Shown one piece after another: positions 19,944 through 28,111 of a DNA stretch of 40,107 nucleotides. This DNA comes from a virus. Each line of letters opens with the position of its first letter. The stretch's first letter is position 1. The notes below the pieces were generated by a model. The model saw only the letters and a list, made by a program, of their open reading frames with translations, was not told where the DNA came from and did not search any database. The stretch covers positions 1 to 40,107 of IMG/VR virus record IMGVR_UViG_3300049255_000036; one strand, written 5' to 3'. The position numbers and the translations under genes are program-made.

Positions 19944-20132
19944 ATGCAAAAACCTAAACTCAACATTAAAAAGGCGATCAAGCGGCCTGGTGCTCTGCAC
20001 AAAAAGCTTGGGGTGGCCAAGAGTAAAAAAATACCTGAGGCGAAGCTCAAGAAAGCGGAGCACTCGAAAAACAAACTCTTGGCGCAAGAGGCACGTTTTG
20101 CGGAGACCTTGAAAAAGGTTCGCCGCAAATAA
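19944..20132 (+). CDS. Small basic phage protein (62 aa)
   Basis: Lysine-rich helical peptide beginning MQKPKLNIKKAIKRPGALHK, then LGVAKSKKIPEAKLKKAEHS. The KKAIKRPGAL phrase recurs in small proteins near phage head genes. There is no SD; a TATAAT (19936-19941) lies too close to the ATG to drive it. It may be a minor DNA-associated virion protein. Confidence 0.68.
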   Translation: MQKPKLNIKKAIKRPGALHKKLGVAKSKKIPEAKLKKAEHSKNKLLAQEARFAETLKKVRRK

Positions 20133-20213
20133 GTCGCGGCCGCCGATGTCGACTTGTCCGGCTACAGAACGGGGGTCGCCGCGGCCGCACCCATTCAACC
20201 ATCGGAAGGTCTA

Positions 20214-20441
20214 ATGGCACGATACACGACTAAAACGCCGCGCGCGTGGATTGGCGTCACCGAGGAAGGCGTAGAGCTGGCAAGCAATGCCGAGCCTATG
20301 CTACCCGGACAAGTTGTTATCGAAGAAGAATACTCGCCGAGCTGGACCGGACTGATCGATGTCCACGGAAATCGCATTTATCGCCTGCCTGAGCGTCGGC
20401 GCATTGGTTTTATAACGAAGGATTTAGACGATGAAGACTGA
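20214..20441 (+). CDS. Hypothetical protein (75 aa)
   Basis: ATG 20214 has GGAAGG about six bases upstream; the longer frame from 20154 has no SD. The protein (MARYTTKTPRAWIGVTEEGV, LIDVHGNRIYRLPERRRIGF) looks beta-rich. Small proteins of this type are often found just before phage portal genes. Overlaps the next gene by 11 nt. Confidence 0.68.
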   Translation: MARYTTKTPRAWIGVTEEGVELASNAEPMLPGQVVIEEEYSPSWTGLIDVHGNRIYRLPERRRIGFITKDLDDED

Positions 20442-20601
20442 CCGCAAGCGTAGCCGCGAAAAAGACGCCGCAAGCTTGGCTGAAAAGGCATTTCAGATCG
20501 AATCGACCGAGCTTGTTAACAAGCGCTTGGCCATGTCGATCGCAATGTGTCCCGAGTGCGCCATGCCGGCACCCCGCAAAGGCGGCGTCGAGCGCTCGTA
20601 A
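20431..20601 (+). CDS. Small basic protein with CxxC (56 aa)
   Basis: ATG 20431 has AAGGA eight bases upstream inside the preceding gene. The peptide is charged (MKTDRKRSREKDAASLAEKA) and ends with a single CPEC pair and a basic tail. A dimeric zinc site is conceivable. It fills the gap before the portal gene; function unknown. Confidence 0.6.
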   Translation: MKTDRKRSREKDAASLAEKAFQIESTELVNKRLAMSIAMCPECAMPAPRKGGVERS

Positions 20602-20606
20602 CCTAG

Positions 20607-22628
20607 ATGCTGCCGCCTTTCGCTGCGGCACCCGGTCCTGCACCTGCGGCACCCGGTACGCCGCTCGGTGCGCCACAAGCACCTACACAGCCTCAACAGC
20701 CGCCGCCGCCTGCCGCTAATCCGCTAGCCGCGCCGCGGCCGGTAGAGCCGCCACAAAGCAACGTCACGCAATTTCCACGGCCGTTTATCATTCGGCTACC
20801 GGAGCCGCTCAATAAGCTGTTCCGCTGGTCGGAGATGCTGAACGTGGCAGAGGCAACCGACATTGAGCAGCGGAATCTCGACGATCTGGCGCGCAGGGTG
20901 CTGGAAGGCTACGAAATTGACGAGCGCAGCCGGCAAGAATGGTATGAAATGGCGGAGCGCGCGGTCGATGCCGCCGAACAAAAGCGCGAGCCTAAAAATT
21001 ACCCGTTTCCGAACAGCGCCAACGTAAAATACCCGCTGCTTGCCGAAGCCGCGCTGCAATTTAATGCGCGCGCATATCCAGCTATCGTTCAAGGCCGCAA
21101 CATTTGCAAGGCGCGGGTCGGCGGCGCGGACCCGGATGGCACAAAGGCGGCTCGTGCACAGCGGGTGTCAAGCTTCTTGAACCACCAGATCCTCGATGGC
21201 ATGCCGGCATGGCAAAGCGACATGGACTCGTTGCTCATGCAGTTGCCGGTTATCGGCTCCAGTTTTAAAAAGAGCTTTTGGGACTTTGAAACCGGTCGAC
21301 CGCAGACCATGTGGGTTAGCGCCTTTGACTTGGTGGTTAACCAGCGCACCAAGCATCTGGCAACGTGTCCGCGCATTTCGCACGTTTTCGAGCTGTACCC
21401 ATACGAGGTCGAAGATCGGCAGCGCGCCGGCACGTTTTTGGACGTCGACCTTGACGCGGAGATCAACGGCGGCGGCATAGACGAGCAGTCGCCACTGACC
21501 TTTGTTGAGCAGCATTGCTTTTACGATCTCGATGGCGACGGTTTTGTTGAACCTTGGATCGTGACCATACAAGAAAGCAGCGGTAAGTTACTGCGCATTC
21601 GGCCTGGTTTTGACCCGCAAGACATCCGGTACGACCAAGACAAGATCATAAGCATCCCGCGCGATAACTATTTCACGCACTTTCGCTTTCTGCCGAACAT
21701 TCGCGGCGGCTTCTATGGCATGGGATTCGGCCAGCTGCTGGAGTCGATCAACGAGGTGGTCGACACCGCGTTTAACGAAATGCTGGACGCTGGCCACCTG
21801 CAAAACGCCGGCGGCGGCTTCATTGGCAGCGAGCTGAATTTTAAGACGTCTGAATTCCGGTTCGAGCCTGGCAAATATTACACGGTCGACGTACCCGGCG
21901 GCACCGTTCGCGACAACATCGTGGACAAAAACTTTGCCGGACCAAGTACTGTACTCTTCCAGCTGCTCGGCGCGGTCAAGGAGGACGCGCGCCAGATGGT
22001 GGCAATCCAAGACATTTTGACCGGCGCTACCACGTCGGCCGACATCCAGCCGACCACGCTTATGGCGCTGATCGACCAAGGCATGAAAGTCTTTACGGCC
22101 ATCTACAAGCGCATCTTCGTGGCGCTGGCCGACGAGTTCCGGTGCCAGTACGAGCTAAATCGCCGGTACTTGGACGACAAAGCCTATCAGATGTATTTAG
22201 GAGGCAACAATCTGGCGCCGGTTGCGCAGGACTTTGCCAACGACGATTTTATCGTGACCCCGGTCGCCGACCCAGGCGAAGTCACCGAGACGCAGCGCAT
22301 AACCAAGGCGCAGTTTTTAAGCTCGCTCATTTTGCAGCCGGCTTTCCAAGGTCTGCTAGAGCCGATGCCGATCCTTATGCGCGTGCTAAACGCCGCCGAG
22401 ATCGACAACGTGCAGGAAGTTATCAAAAAACCCGGACCTCCGACGACGGAAGACCAGTTGAAGCTGCAAGCCGCGCAGGCGCAGATCGAAATGACGCAGA
22501 GCACGGCCATACACAACAAGGCTCTGGCCGCCAAGGAAATGGCGCAAGCCGACCACTATAGCGCCAAGGCAGCCTCTGAGATTGCCGGTCCTCGGCCGGA
22601 TTTCTTTAAAAATCCGATCCAGCCGTGA
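20607..22628 (+). CDS. Portal protein
   Basis: The 673-aa product fits a podovirus portal, the dodecameric ring at the head vertex through which DNA passes. The N-terminal 45 residues are Pro/Ala-rich. The core has EQKREPKNYPFPNSANVKYP with LLAEAALQFNARAYPAIV after it, a region typical of these portals. Further on are RRYLDDKAYQMYLGG and a C-terminal helical, Gln/Ala-rich crown (LKLQAAQAQIEMTQSTAIHN). The length is within the P22-type range. Position after TerL supports the call. The SD is weak. Confidence 0.88.
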   Translation: MLPPFAAAPGPAPAAPGTPLGAPQAPTQPQQPPPPAANPLAAPRPVEPPQSNVTQFPRPFIIRLPEPLNKLFRWSEMLNVAEATDIEQRNLDDLARRVLEGYEIDERSRQEWYEMAERAVDAAEQKREPKNYPFPNSANVKYPLLAEAALQFNARAYPAIVQGRNICKARVGGADPDGTKAARAQRVSSFLNHQILDGMPAWQSDMDSLLMQLPVIGSSFKKSFWDFETGRPQTMWVSAFDLVVNQRTKHLATCPRISHVFELYPYEVEDRQRAGTFLDVDLDAEINGGGIDEQSPLTFVEQHCFYDLDGDGFVEPWIVTIQESSGKLLRIRPGFDPQDIRYDQDKIISIPRDNYFTHFRFLPNIRGGFYGMGFGQLLESINEVVDTAFNEMLDAGHLQNAGGGFIGSELNFKTSEFRFEPGKYYTVDVPGGTVRDNIVDKNFAGPSTVLFQLLGAVKEDARQMVAIQDILTGATTSADIQPTTLMALIDQGMKVFTAIYKRIFVALADEFRCQYELNRRYLDDKAYQMYLGGNNLAPVAQDFANDDFIVTPVADPGEVTETQRITKAQFLSSLILQPAFQGLLEPMPILMRVLNAAEIDNVQEVIKKPGPPTTEDQLKLQAAQAQIEMTQSTAIHNKALAAKEMAQADHYSAKAASEIAGPRPDFFKNPIQP

Positions 22629-23065
22629 GCGCCGAATCAGAACTGAGAGCGGCCGAAGCCGCAGCTCCAAGCCACCCCCTTGTGAATACCACTGACCAGT
22701 GGACTTCGACCCTTCTGCGCCGTGCGTTAGCGCATGCTGTAAACTCAGACGCTGACTACATTAGCATCCCGTCCGGTCAGACTGTGCTTGGCTACAACCC
22801 CGGCAAAGAGATCGGCATGCTAAAGTATTACAACGAGATCGCGCCGCGCAATTTGAGCAAGGTGCTTGAAAAAATTGACCCAGACGCCGCAAAGCCGGAA
22901 TGGGTTGACAAGCTGCGCACACCGAGAGGTCCAAAAGGCAGCGGGTTCAAGCTTTTTCCGCTGACCGACAAAATCAAAGAGCACATCCGCAAAAACGGAC
23001 TGCCGTTATTCGGCCTAGCGCCGCTGCTGTATTCAGCAGGCGCGCAAGACAACGAGAACGAGTAA
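22625..23065 (+). CDS. Stand-alone domain resembling the end of phage polyvalent proteins (146 aa)
   Basis: GTG 22625 overlaps the portal stop by 4 nt. The segment WTSTLLRRALAHAVNSDADY, then ISIPSGQTVLGYNPG and GMLKYYNEIAPRNLSKVL, follows a pattern seen near the C-terminus of very large phage polyvalent/ejected proteins. Here it is a single small gene between portal and scaffold. It could be a remnant or a separate subunit. Similarity is from memory and moderate. Confidence 0.72.
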   Translation: MSAESELRAAEAAAPSHPLVNTTDQWTSTLLRRALAHAVNSDADYISIPSGQTVLGYNPGKEIGMLKYYNEIAPRNLSKVLEKIDPDAAKPEWVDKLRTPRGPKGSGFKLFPLTDKIKEHIRKNGLPLFGLAPLLYSAGAQDNENE

Positions 23066-23068
23066 CCC

Positions 23069-23323
23069 CTGAAGATAGAAAAACCCGATTTCGAGGCATG
23101 GATCAACGACCCGTGCACGAAAGCATTGTTTCGCAAGCTCGAAAAAATTGCGGACAATGCACAGAAAAAATGGCTCGATATGTCATTTTCTCCGAGTAAA
23201 CCGGTGCAGGATATCGATTTGATACTTCTCACTAAGCTACGAACTCACAACAGTTTATGCCGACAGATACTTGGCATGGAGTATGAAGATTTAATACATG
23301 AACAAGACGACCAGCGAAGTTGA
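23069..23323 (+). CDS. Hypothetical head-region protein, apparent CTG start (84 aa)
   Basis: The frame is closed upstream by the previous gene's TAA (23063-23065). From CTG 23069 it reads LKIEKPDFEAWINDPCTKAL and on, a natural protein start. No ATG, GTG or in-frame alternative occurs until TTG 23126, which would cut off the conserved-looking acidic/aromatic N-terminus. Product is helical. It overlaps the GroES-like gene by 26 nt. The start choice is inference. Confidence 0.6.
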   Translation: MKIEKPDFEAWINDPCTKALFRKLEKIADNAQKKWLDMSFSPSKPVQDIDLILLTKLRTHNSLCRQILGMEYEDLIHEQDDQRS

Positions 23324-23651
23324 AAAGATACCTTCGCAAGAAGAAATTGGCATCTGGCTTTTGGATTATAAGGTTCTTATAGAGCTGGATGACCCTGTAG
23401 CGCGGATCGGTAGCATTCTTATACCGGAATCGGCGCGCGAAGACGTCACCACCGGCACTTTTATTGCGTGCTCGTTTAATGCTTGGGATTACCTCGACGG
23501 CGTACCGGCCGAAGACCTCCCGCAGCCTGGCGATCGTGTTTTTTGCACGAAATACGCCGGCCGCGACGTGAAAGCCAAGAACGGCAAGACGTACAGGCTC
23601 ATGAACGATAAAGACATTTTTGCAATTCTCGATTTCCCTAAGCAGCAATGA
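23298..23651 (+). CDS. GroES-like co-chaperonin
   Basis: The 117-aa product follows the GroES fold: YKVLIELDDPVARIGSILIP (first strands), EDVTTGTFIA (after the mobile-loop region), PQPGDRVFCTKYAG, and a KNGKTYRLMNDKDIFAIL end. GroES caps the GroEL chamber; phage versions such as T4 gp31 adapt host GroEL for folding capsid protein. Its place between the portal and scaffold/capsid genes fits that role. The mobile loop is short, so GroEL contact is likely but unproven. Confidence 0.85.
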   Translation: MNKTTSEVEKIPSQEEIGIWLLDYKVLIELDDPVARIGSILIPESAREDVTTGTFIACSFNAWDYLDGVPAEDLPQPGDRVFCTKYAGRDVKAKNGKTYRLMNDKDIFAILDFPKQQ

Positions 23652-24634
23652 TTGACGACGACAACACCGAACCACACGTCGAAAACACAGCCGATGACGC
23701 CGACGTAAAAGAAGCACTGAGCATGGGGTGGTCGCCGCGCGAAAAATGGCGCGGCGACCCTGACAGCTGGGTTGACGCTAAAGAATACCGCCGCCGCGCC
23801 AAGGAGCACCTGCCTATCGTGCAGGGTCTGCTCAAGCGCGAGCAGGAAGCTCGCCAGCGCGAGCGCGACCAGGCTAAGCGTGAGATTGAGGCCATTCGGC
23901 AAGACTTTGACCGGCGCCTTAAGGTCACCGGCAGCGTCGCCGAGGATGCCATTCGCAAGCTTCGCGAACAGCACCTCACGGAGCTGGAACTCGAACGGCG
24001 CCGCATTGCCACCTCGCCGGCCACGCCGGAGCAGCGCGCGCAGCAGTTCGAGGACGTAACCCGCGCCGAGCAACAGCTTTTGGAGCGCTTTCGCAGAGAA
24101 GACGAGGATCGGCAGGAGCAGCAGCGCCAAGCGCGCGTCACGCAGCCAAATGTGCCGCCGGAAGTTCTGGACTGGGGGTCTCGCAATCCTTGGTTTTACG
24201 CACTGAAGCAAAGCGGCTCGCCGATCGCGCAAGAGGCCGAGGCAATCCATATGATGCTCAACGCGCAAGGCATGCCGCTGGCCGAGAACCTCGACGAGGT
24301 GACCCGCAGGATCGGCGAACGCTACCCGCATATTGTATACCCAGCCGACACCCAGCGCGCGACACCGGCGCAGGAGACCGACGACGGTGACTCTGTGCCG
24401 ACGCGCCGCGAGCCTGCTCGCCGACCTAGCTCCGTTGAAGGCCAAAGCAACGGCCGCGCAACCGCCAAAAACACAGGCGCGAAGGGATGGCGCGATATAC
24501 CGGCCGCAGAGCGCGAGCTTATGACGACCAGCTTTATCAACAACGGCTTGTATGGCGACCCGACAAAAGATGGTCTGGCCAAGGTGCAGGCCAAAGCCGC
24601 TGAGGCGTATTGGTCTCAGTATCCAGAAGGCTAA
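23648..24634 (+). CDS. Probable scaffolding protein
   Basis: The 328-aa protein is highly charged and mainly helical with long coiled-coil-like stretches (residues about 55-170, rich in Arg, Glu, Gln). It has an acidic N-terminus and a conserved-looking C-terminal end (KGWRDIPAAERELMTTSFIN, then DGLAKVQAKAAEAYW). Scaffolds of podoviruses share this composition and lie just upstream of capsid genes as here. The ATG overlaps the GroES-like stop. Confidence 0.75.
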   Translation: MIDDDNTEPHVENTADDADVKEALSMGWSPREKWRGDPDSWVDAKEYRRRAKEHLPIVQGLLKREQEARQRERDQAKREIEAIRQDFDRRLKVTGSVAEDAIRKLREQHLTELELERRRIATSPATPEQRAQQFEDVTRAEQQLLERFRREDEDRQEQQRQARVTQPNVPPEVLDWGSRNPWFYALKQSGSPIAQEAEAIHMMLNAQGMPLAENLDEVTRRIGERYPHIVYPADTQRATPAQETDDGDSVPTRREPARRPSSVEGQSNGRATAKNTGAKGWRDIPAAERELMTTSFINNGLYGDPTKDGLAKVQAKAAEAYWSQYPEG

Positions 24635-24640
24635 TTCATT

Positions 24641-25153
24641 TTGACCGAGAAATCATTGCCAGAGCGCGCAAAAGAAGCTCGCTCCGAACGCCGCCGTCGC
24701 ATTAACGACGATCCGTTGAACGGCGTACAATTTCATCTAGGAGTCCCGCCACATATTAAAGAGGGTGAAAACTCCGAAGATTACTATGCATATTACTGGG
24801 CTAACGACGACAAGGGTCGTCTCCAATATTTGACCGAGCAAGACGACTGGGACTTCGTCGAGGACCGCAACGCCGACAAGGACAGCCGCAACAAAGGTGG
24901 CGGCACCAGACTTGAGCGAACCGTTGGCCGCGGCCGCGACGGAAACCCAATTAGAGCAGTGCTTCTTCGCAAGAAGCGTCAATATTACGACGAAGATCAG
25001 GCGCGGCTTCTATCAAAGCTAGACGCTCGCCGCAAGCGGCTGCGTGAAACGCAAGACGACGGCAGCGGCGCGGGAATTATGAGCGGTGACCCGCAGCATG
25101 GGTACATACCGCGCGAAATCGACACAAGCATGCCTCGCATACGCAGAGCGTAA
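24641..25153 (+). CDS. Conserved phage head-module protein (170 aa)
   Basis: TTG 24641 with AGAAGG about ten bases upstream. Recognisable phrases are LPERAKEARSERRRRIND, HLGVPPH, DDWDFVEDRN and AVLLRKKRQYYDEDQARLL. This pattern recurs in uncharacterised proteins next to scaffold and capsid genes of related phages. It is charged with no membrane span. Possibly a head-assembly factor. Confidence 0.72.
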   Translation: MTEKSLPERAKEARSERRRRINDDPLNGVQFHLGVPPHIKEGENSEDYYAYYWANDDKGRLQYLTEQDDWDFVEDRNADKDSRNKGGGTRLERTVGRGRDGNPIRAVLLRKKRQYYDEDQARLLSKLDARRKRLRETQDDGSGAGIMSGDPQHGYIPREIDTSMPRIRRA

Positions 25154-25192
25154 GCCGGCCAAATTCCTTTTTAAACTAGGACTATTTCATCC

Positions 25193-25801
25193 ATGGCAAA
25201 TCCTAATGCGCCGTTTGGGTTGCGGCCGGTGCGGCATCGCAACGGCGCTCCTTTCAGCGGCGGCGGCAACCTTTACTGGGTGCCTAGCTCTCTGGCCAGC
25301 TCGCTCTTCATTGGCGACCCAGTGACGCTTCTCGGCGGTGCAAACAGTGCGACTTATGAAGGGTTCGCACCCGGCACCCTGCCGTCCGTAACGACGATCA
25401 CAACCGGCGACGGCAACCCGGTGCTTGGGTCTGTAATCAGCTTTTTCCCTGAGCAGGCAACCAGCACCATCTACAGCCTACCCTCCACCGGTCGCGGCGT
25501 TTACATTGCCGACGACCCGAATCTCGAATTCGAGATCATGGACGACGGCGTAGCAACGCTGACCACTGCTGCGGTTGGTCGCAACGCAAACTTTAACACA
25601 TCCACGTTTAGCGGCAGCACTACAGACGGCGTCAGCGGAGCGACCATGAGCACCACGCTCAGCTCCACGAGCGGTACGACCGGTCAGTTGCATATTCTTG
25701 GCCTTGTTATGCAACCGAATATTTCGGTCGGCCAGTACGGCGTCTGGCGCGTGATGATCAATAATCACTCCTTCCGGCTGGCCAACGCGCAGAACGTATA
25801 A
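25193..25801 (+). CDS. Virion structural protein, likely capsid decoration (202 aa)
   Basis: Begins MANPNAPFGLRPVRHRNGAP, a start shared by a family of phage structural proteins encoded beside the major capsid gene. The sequence is beta-rich and Ser/Thr/Gly-rich. Location directly upstream of the major capsid gene supports a decoration or minor head role. Confidence 0.72.
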   Translation: MANPNAPFGLRPVRHRNGAPFSGGGNLYWVPSSLASSLFIGDPVTLLGGANSATYEGFAPGTLPSVTTITTGDGNPVLGSVISFFPEQATSTIYSLPSTGRGVYIADDPNLEFEIMDDGVATLTTAAVGRNANFNTSTFSGSTTDGVSGATMSTTLSSTSGTTGQLHILGLVMQPNISVGQYGVWRVMINNHSFRLANAQNV

Positions 25802-25824
25802 TTTCAGACCAGAGTATATTTTAA

Positions 25825-26736
25825 ATGGTTATTAATACTGGTTCACACCCAAAGGCTTTGTGGCCTGGGGTGTACACTTTCTTCGGCAACGAATATGAGC
25901 GGCTGCCGAAAGAATACCCAATGCTGTACGAGGAAAACACCTCGGATCTTGCTTATGAGGAAATGGTAGAGTCTACCGCTTTTGGTCTTGCGCAGGCAAA
26001 GCCACAAGGCGCTGGCTTCTACTATGACAGTCACCAGCAAGGGTACATCAGCCGCGGGTACCACACGCTCTGGGGTCTTGGCTATATCGTCACCTACGAG
26101 GAGACGCAGGATAACAAGTACCTCAAAAAGAGCTTCGACCGCGCCAAGATGCTGGCGTACTCGCTGCACATCACCAAGGAAACCAACGGTGCGGCGCTGT
26201 TCAACTATGCGTTTGACTCGACCGGCCACCCCTTTGCAGATGGTGCCGCGCTGTGTAGCGCCTCGCACCCAACGGTGAGCGGTAACCAGAGCAATATCGC
26301 GGCCAACGCCGCCGACATTAGCGAGGCTAGCGTTGAAGACCTGCTGATTCAGATCAGCTTGACCACGGACAACCGCGGCAACCGCATTGCAAACCCGCCT
26401 AAGTGCGTGGTTGTGAGTGCGCAGGACCAGTTCAATATCGCTCGTATCTTGCACTCGCCGCTGCAGTCCGGCACCGGCAACAACGATATCAACGCCATGC
26501 GGCACCTTAAGGCGTTTCCGCGTGACTACATCGTAAATCACTACCTCAACACAGCTCCTCCGAGCTGGTTTATCCTCACCGAACTGCCGAACGGCATGAC
26601 GCTTTTCCAGCGCGAAAAGTACAAGTTCATGCAGGACAACGACGGCGATACCCTCAACGCCAAAGCCAAGGCATTCGAGCGCTACATCTTTATGTGCGGC
26701 GAATGGCGGCAGATTTTCGGTAACCAAGGCGTATAA
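25825..26736 (+). CDS. Major capsid protein
   Basis: The 303-aa protein has a mixed alpha/beta layout with AKMLAYSLHITKETNGAALF as a spine-helix-like region, HPTVSGNQSN, a nucleotide-poor polar middle, and a C-terminal EKYKFMQDNDGDTLNAKAKA followed by FERYIFMCGEWRQIFG. Size, place after scaffold and decoration genes, and the hairpin after its stop are typical of a major capsid gene of the HK97-fold class. The SD is poor but the leader is AT-rich. Confidence 0.78.
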   Translation: MVINTGSHPKALWPGVYTFFGNEYERLPKEYPMLYEENTSDLAYEEMVESTAFGLAQAKPQGAGFYYDSHQQGYISRGYHTLWGLGYIVTYEETQDNKYLKKSFDRAKMLAYSLHITKETNGAALFNYAFDSTGHPFADGAALCSASHPTVSGNQSNIAANAADISEASVEDLLIQISLTTDNRGNRIANPPKCVVVSAQDQFNIARILHSPLQSGTGNNDINAMRHLKAFPRDYIVNHYLNTAPPSWFILTELPNGMTLFQREKYKFMQDNDGDTLNAKAKAFERYIFMCGEWRQIFGNQGV

Positions 26737-26748
26737 TTTTGACGCGCA

Positions 26749-26775
26749 GCGCCACCGGCGTTGAGCCGGTGGCGC
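26749..26775 (+). other. Strong GC hairpin after the capsid gene
   Basis: GCGCCACCGGC (26749-26759) pairs perfectly with GCCGGTGGCGC (26765-26775) around GTTGA. No T-run follows, so it is not a standard terminator. It may act as an RNA-stability element protecting the capsid message. Confidence 0.65.
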
Positions 26776-26799
26776 GGAATTAGCTCCAACGAGACCTCT

Positions 26800-26833
26800 A
26801 AAGGACCGCAGCGGCCTGCGGTAATTCTTATTT
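26800..26833 (+). promoter_or_regulatory. Structured ribosome-binding region of the beta-helix gene
   Basis: AAAGGA (26800-26805) lies 28 nt before the ATG at 26834, too far when unfolded. CCGCAG (26806-26811) and CTGCGG (26816-26821) directly after it form a hairpin that would shorten the distance to 12 nt. This resembles known hairpin-bridged SD sites in phage genes such as T4 gene 25. Confidence 0.5.
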
Positions 26834-28093
26834 ATGACTCTTCTACCCGTTACAAATTTTCCCGGTGGCTTTCTTAACGGGGTCACCATCCGCAACGTGC
26901 CGGTGCTCAATACCTACAGTGGCCAAGTCTACTGGGTCGACAGCAACGGTCCCGGCGGTACGTACAAAGGTACGTATAATCGTCCGTTTCTAACCGTGGC
27001 AGCCGCGCTGGCCGCAATTCCGAGCACGGCGACCAACGCCATCATCATGGTCAAGGCCGGCCATACAGAGACCATCTCCGCAGCTGGCGGCTGGACCATT
27101 AGCAATACCGGCGTGCGCATTCAGGGTCTCGGCGTCAACAGCGAGCGACCGCAGATTACGTTCGGCACGTCGACGGGTGCCAGCATCCTCGTAAGCTCTG
27201 CTGGGTTTACGCTCGACAACGTGATTTGTCTGACCGGCATTAACGCGCTGACCAATCCGATCAACATTCAGGCTAGCGACGCCACTATCAACGTGGAGTG
27301 GCGCGATGCGTCGACCTTGGAGGCGGTGCGCGCGATCCTTGGCAATTCCAGCGCCAACAACCTCAACATCAACCTGAAATATGTTGGCTTAACCGGCAGC
27401 TCAACCAACGTCAACGCCATCCGGCTCAACGGCTCCAAAAACGCGCGCATCAACCTCGACTATTACGGCAGCGCTACCACCGCAGCAGTCGAGTTTGTAA
27501 CAGCGGCGTGCTCCAACGTAGCGGTGCTGGGGTTGGTCAACAATACGGCCGGCGCGGCGACGAGCTACATTGTCACCGACACCATCGGCGGATCTAGCTA
27601 CAGCGTCGACGTCCAGAACTTGGTCAACGGCAGCTGGTCAAGCTACAGCGGCGGCGTCCCAAACACAACCGCGTGGAACTTTATCAGCGTTACCGCAACG
27701 CTGACCAGCTCGACTTGGAATACCACGGCCTTTCACCGCATTTTGCAGGTCACCGGCCTTAACGAGATCTACATCACGCCGTACGTGACCACCACGGTGG
27801 TCGGCGCGAGCGGCACCTATGTGCTCGGTGATACGACCACAGCCAATAGCATTCTTGCAAGCACGGCGGTCGCTGGTCTCGCGGCAGGCACCATCTGGTC
27901 TGCAACCACGCCAGTATCGACGTACAGCGGTCAGAACTCTCTTGGCGTGCTGCACGCGATCAATAATGGCCTGAATATCGGCTACACGATCGGCACCACG
28001 GCGGCTTCGGCCGGCGTGATTGTATTTGCCTGCTACTGGCGGCCTCTCGCGACAGGTGCTTCCGTGGCGGCTGGCGCGGGCCAGAGCAGCTAA
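26834..28093 (+). CDS. Virion protein with right-handed beta-helix (419 aa)
   Basis: The sequence is rich in short strands with Asn/Ser/Thr turns. It has the pectate-lyase-like start YWVDSNGPGGTYKGTYNRPF followed by TVAAALAAIP, then strings such as VRIQGLGVNS, FTLDNVICLTGIN, NLNINLKYVGLTGSS and ARINLDYYGS, typical of a parallel beta-helix. The C-terminal third is a separate beta-rich part. It may be a head fibre, decoration protein or tailspike-like receptor binder. No catalytic residues are evident. Confidence 0.8.
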   Translation: MTLLPVTNFPGGFLNGVTIRNVPVLNTYSGQVYWVDSNGPGGTYKGTYNRPFLTVAAALAAIPSTATNAIIMVKAGHTETISAAGGWTISNTGVRIQGLGVNSERPQITFGTSTGASILVSSAGFTLDNVICLTGINALTNPINIQASDATINVEWRDASTLEAVRAILGNSSANNLNINLKYVGLTGSSTNVNAIRLNGSKNARINLDYYGSATTAAVEFVTAACSNVAVLGLVNNTAGAATSYIVTDTIGGSSYSVDVQNLVNGSWSSYSGGVPNTTAWNFISVTATLTSSTWNTTAFHRILQVTGLNEIYITPYVTTTVVGASGTYVLGDTTTANSILASTAVAGLAAGTIWSATTPVSTYSGQNSLGVLHAINNGLNIGYTIGTTAASAGVIVFACYWRPLATGASVAAGAGQSS

Positions 28094-28111
28094 TTCTTAG
28101 AGCATAAGCAA

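Noticed and set aside
26732-26737. TATAAT at the end of the capsid gene
   Set aside because: Formed by the stop codon context (GTA TAA TTT) with no -35 at a suitable distance.
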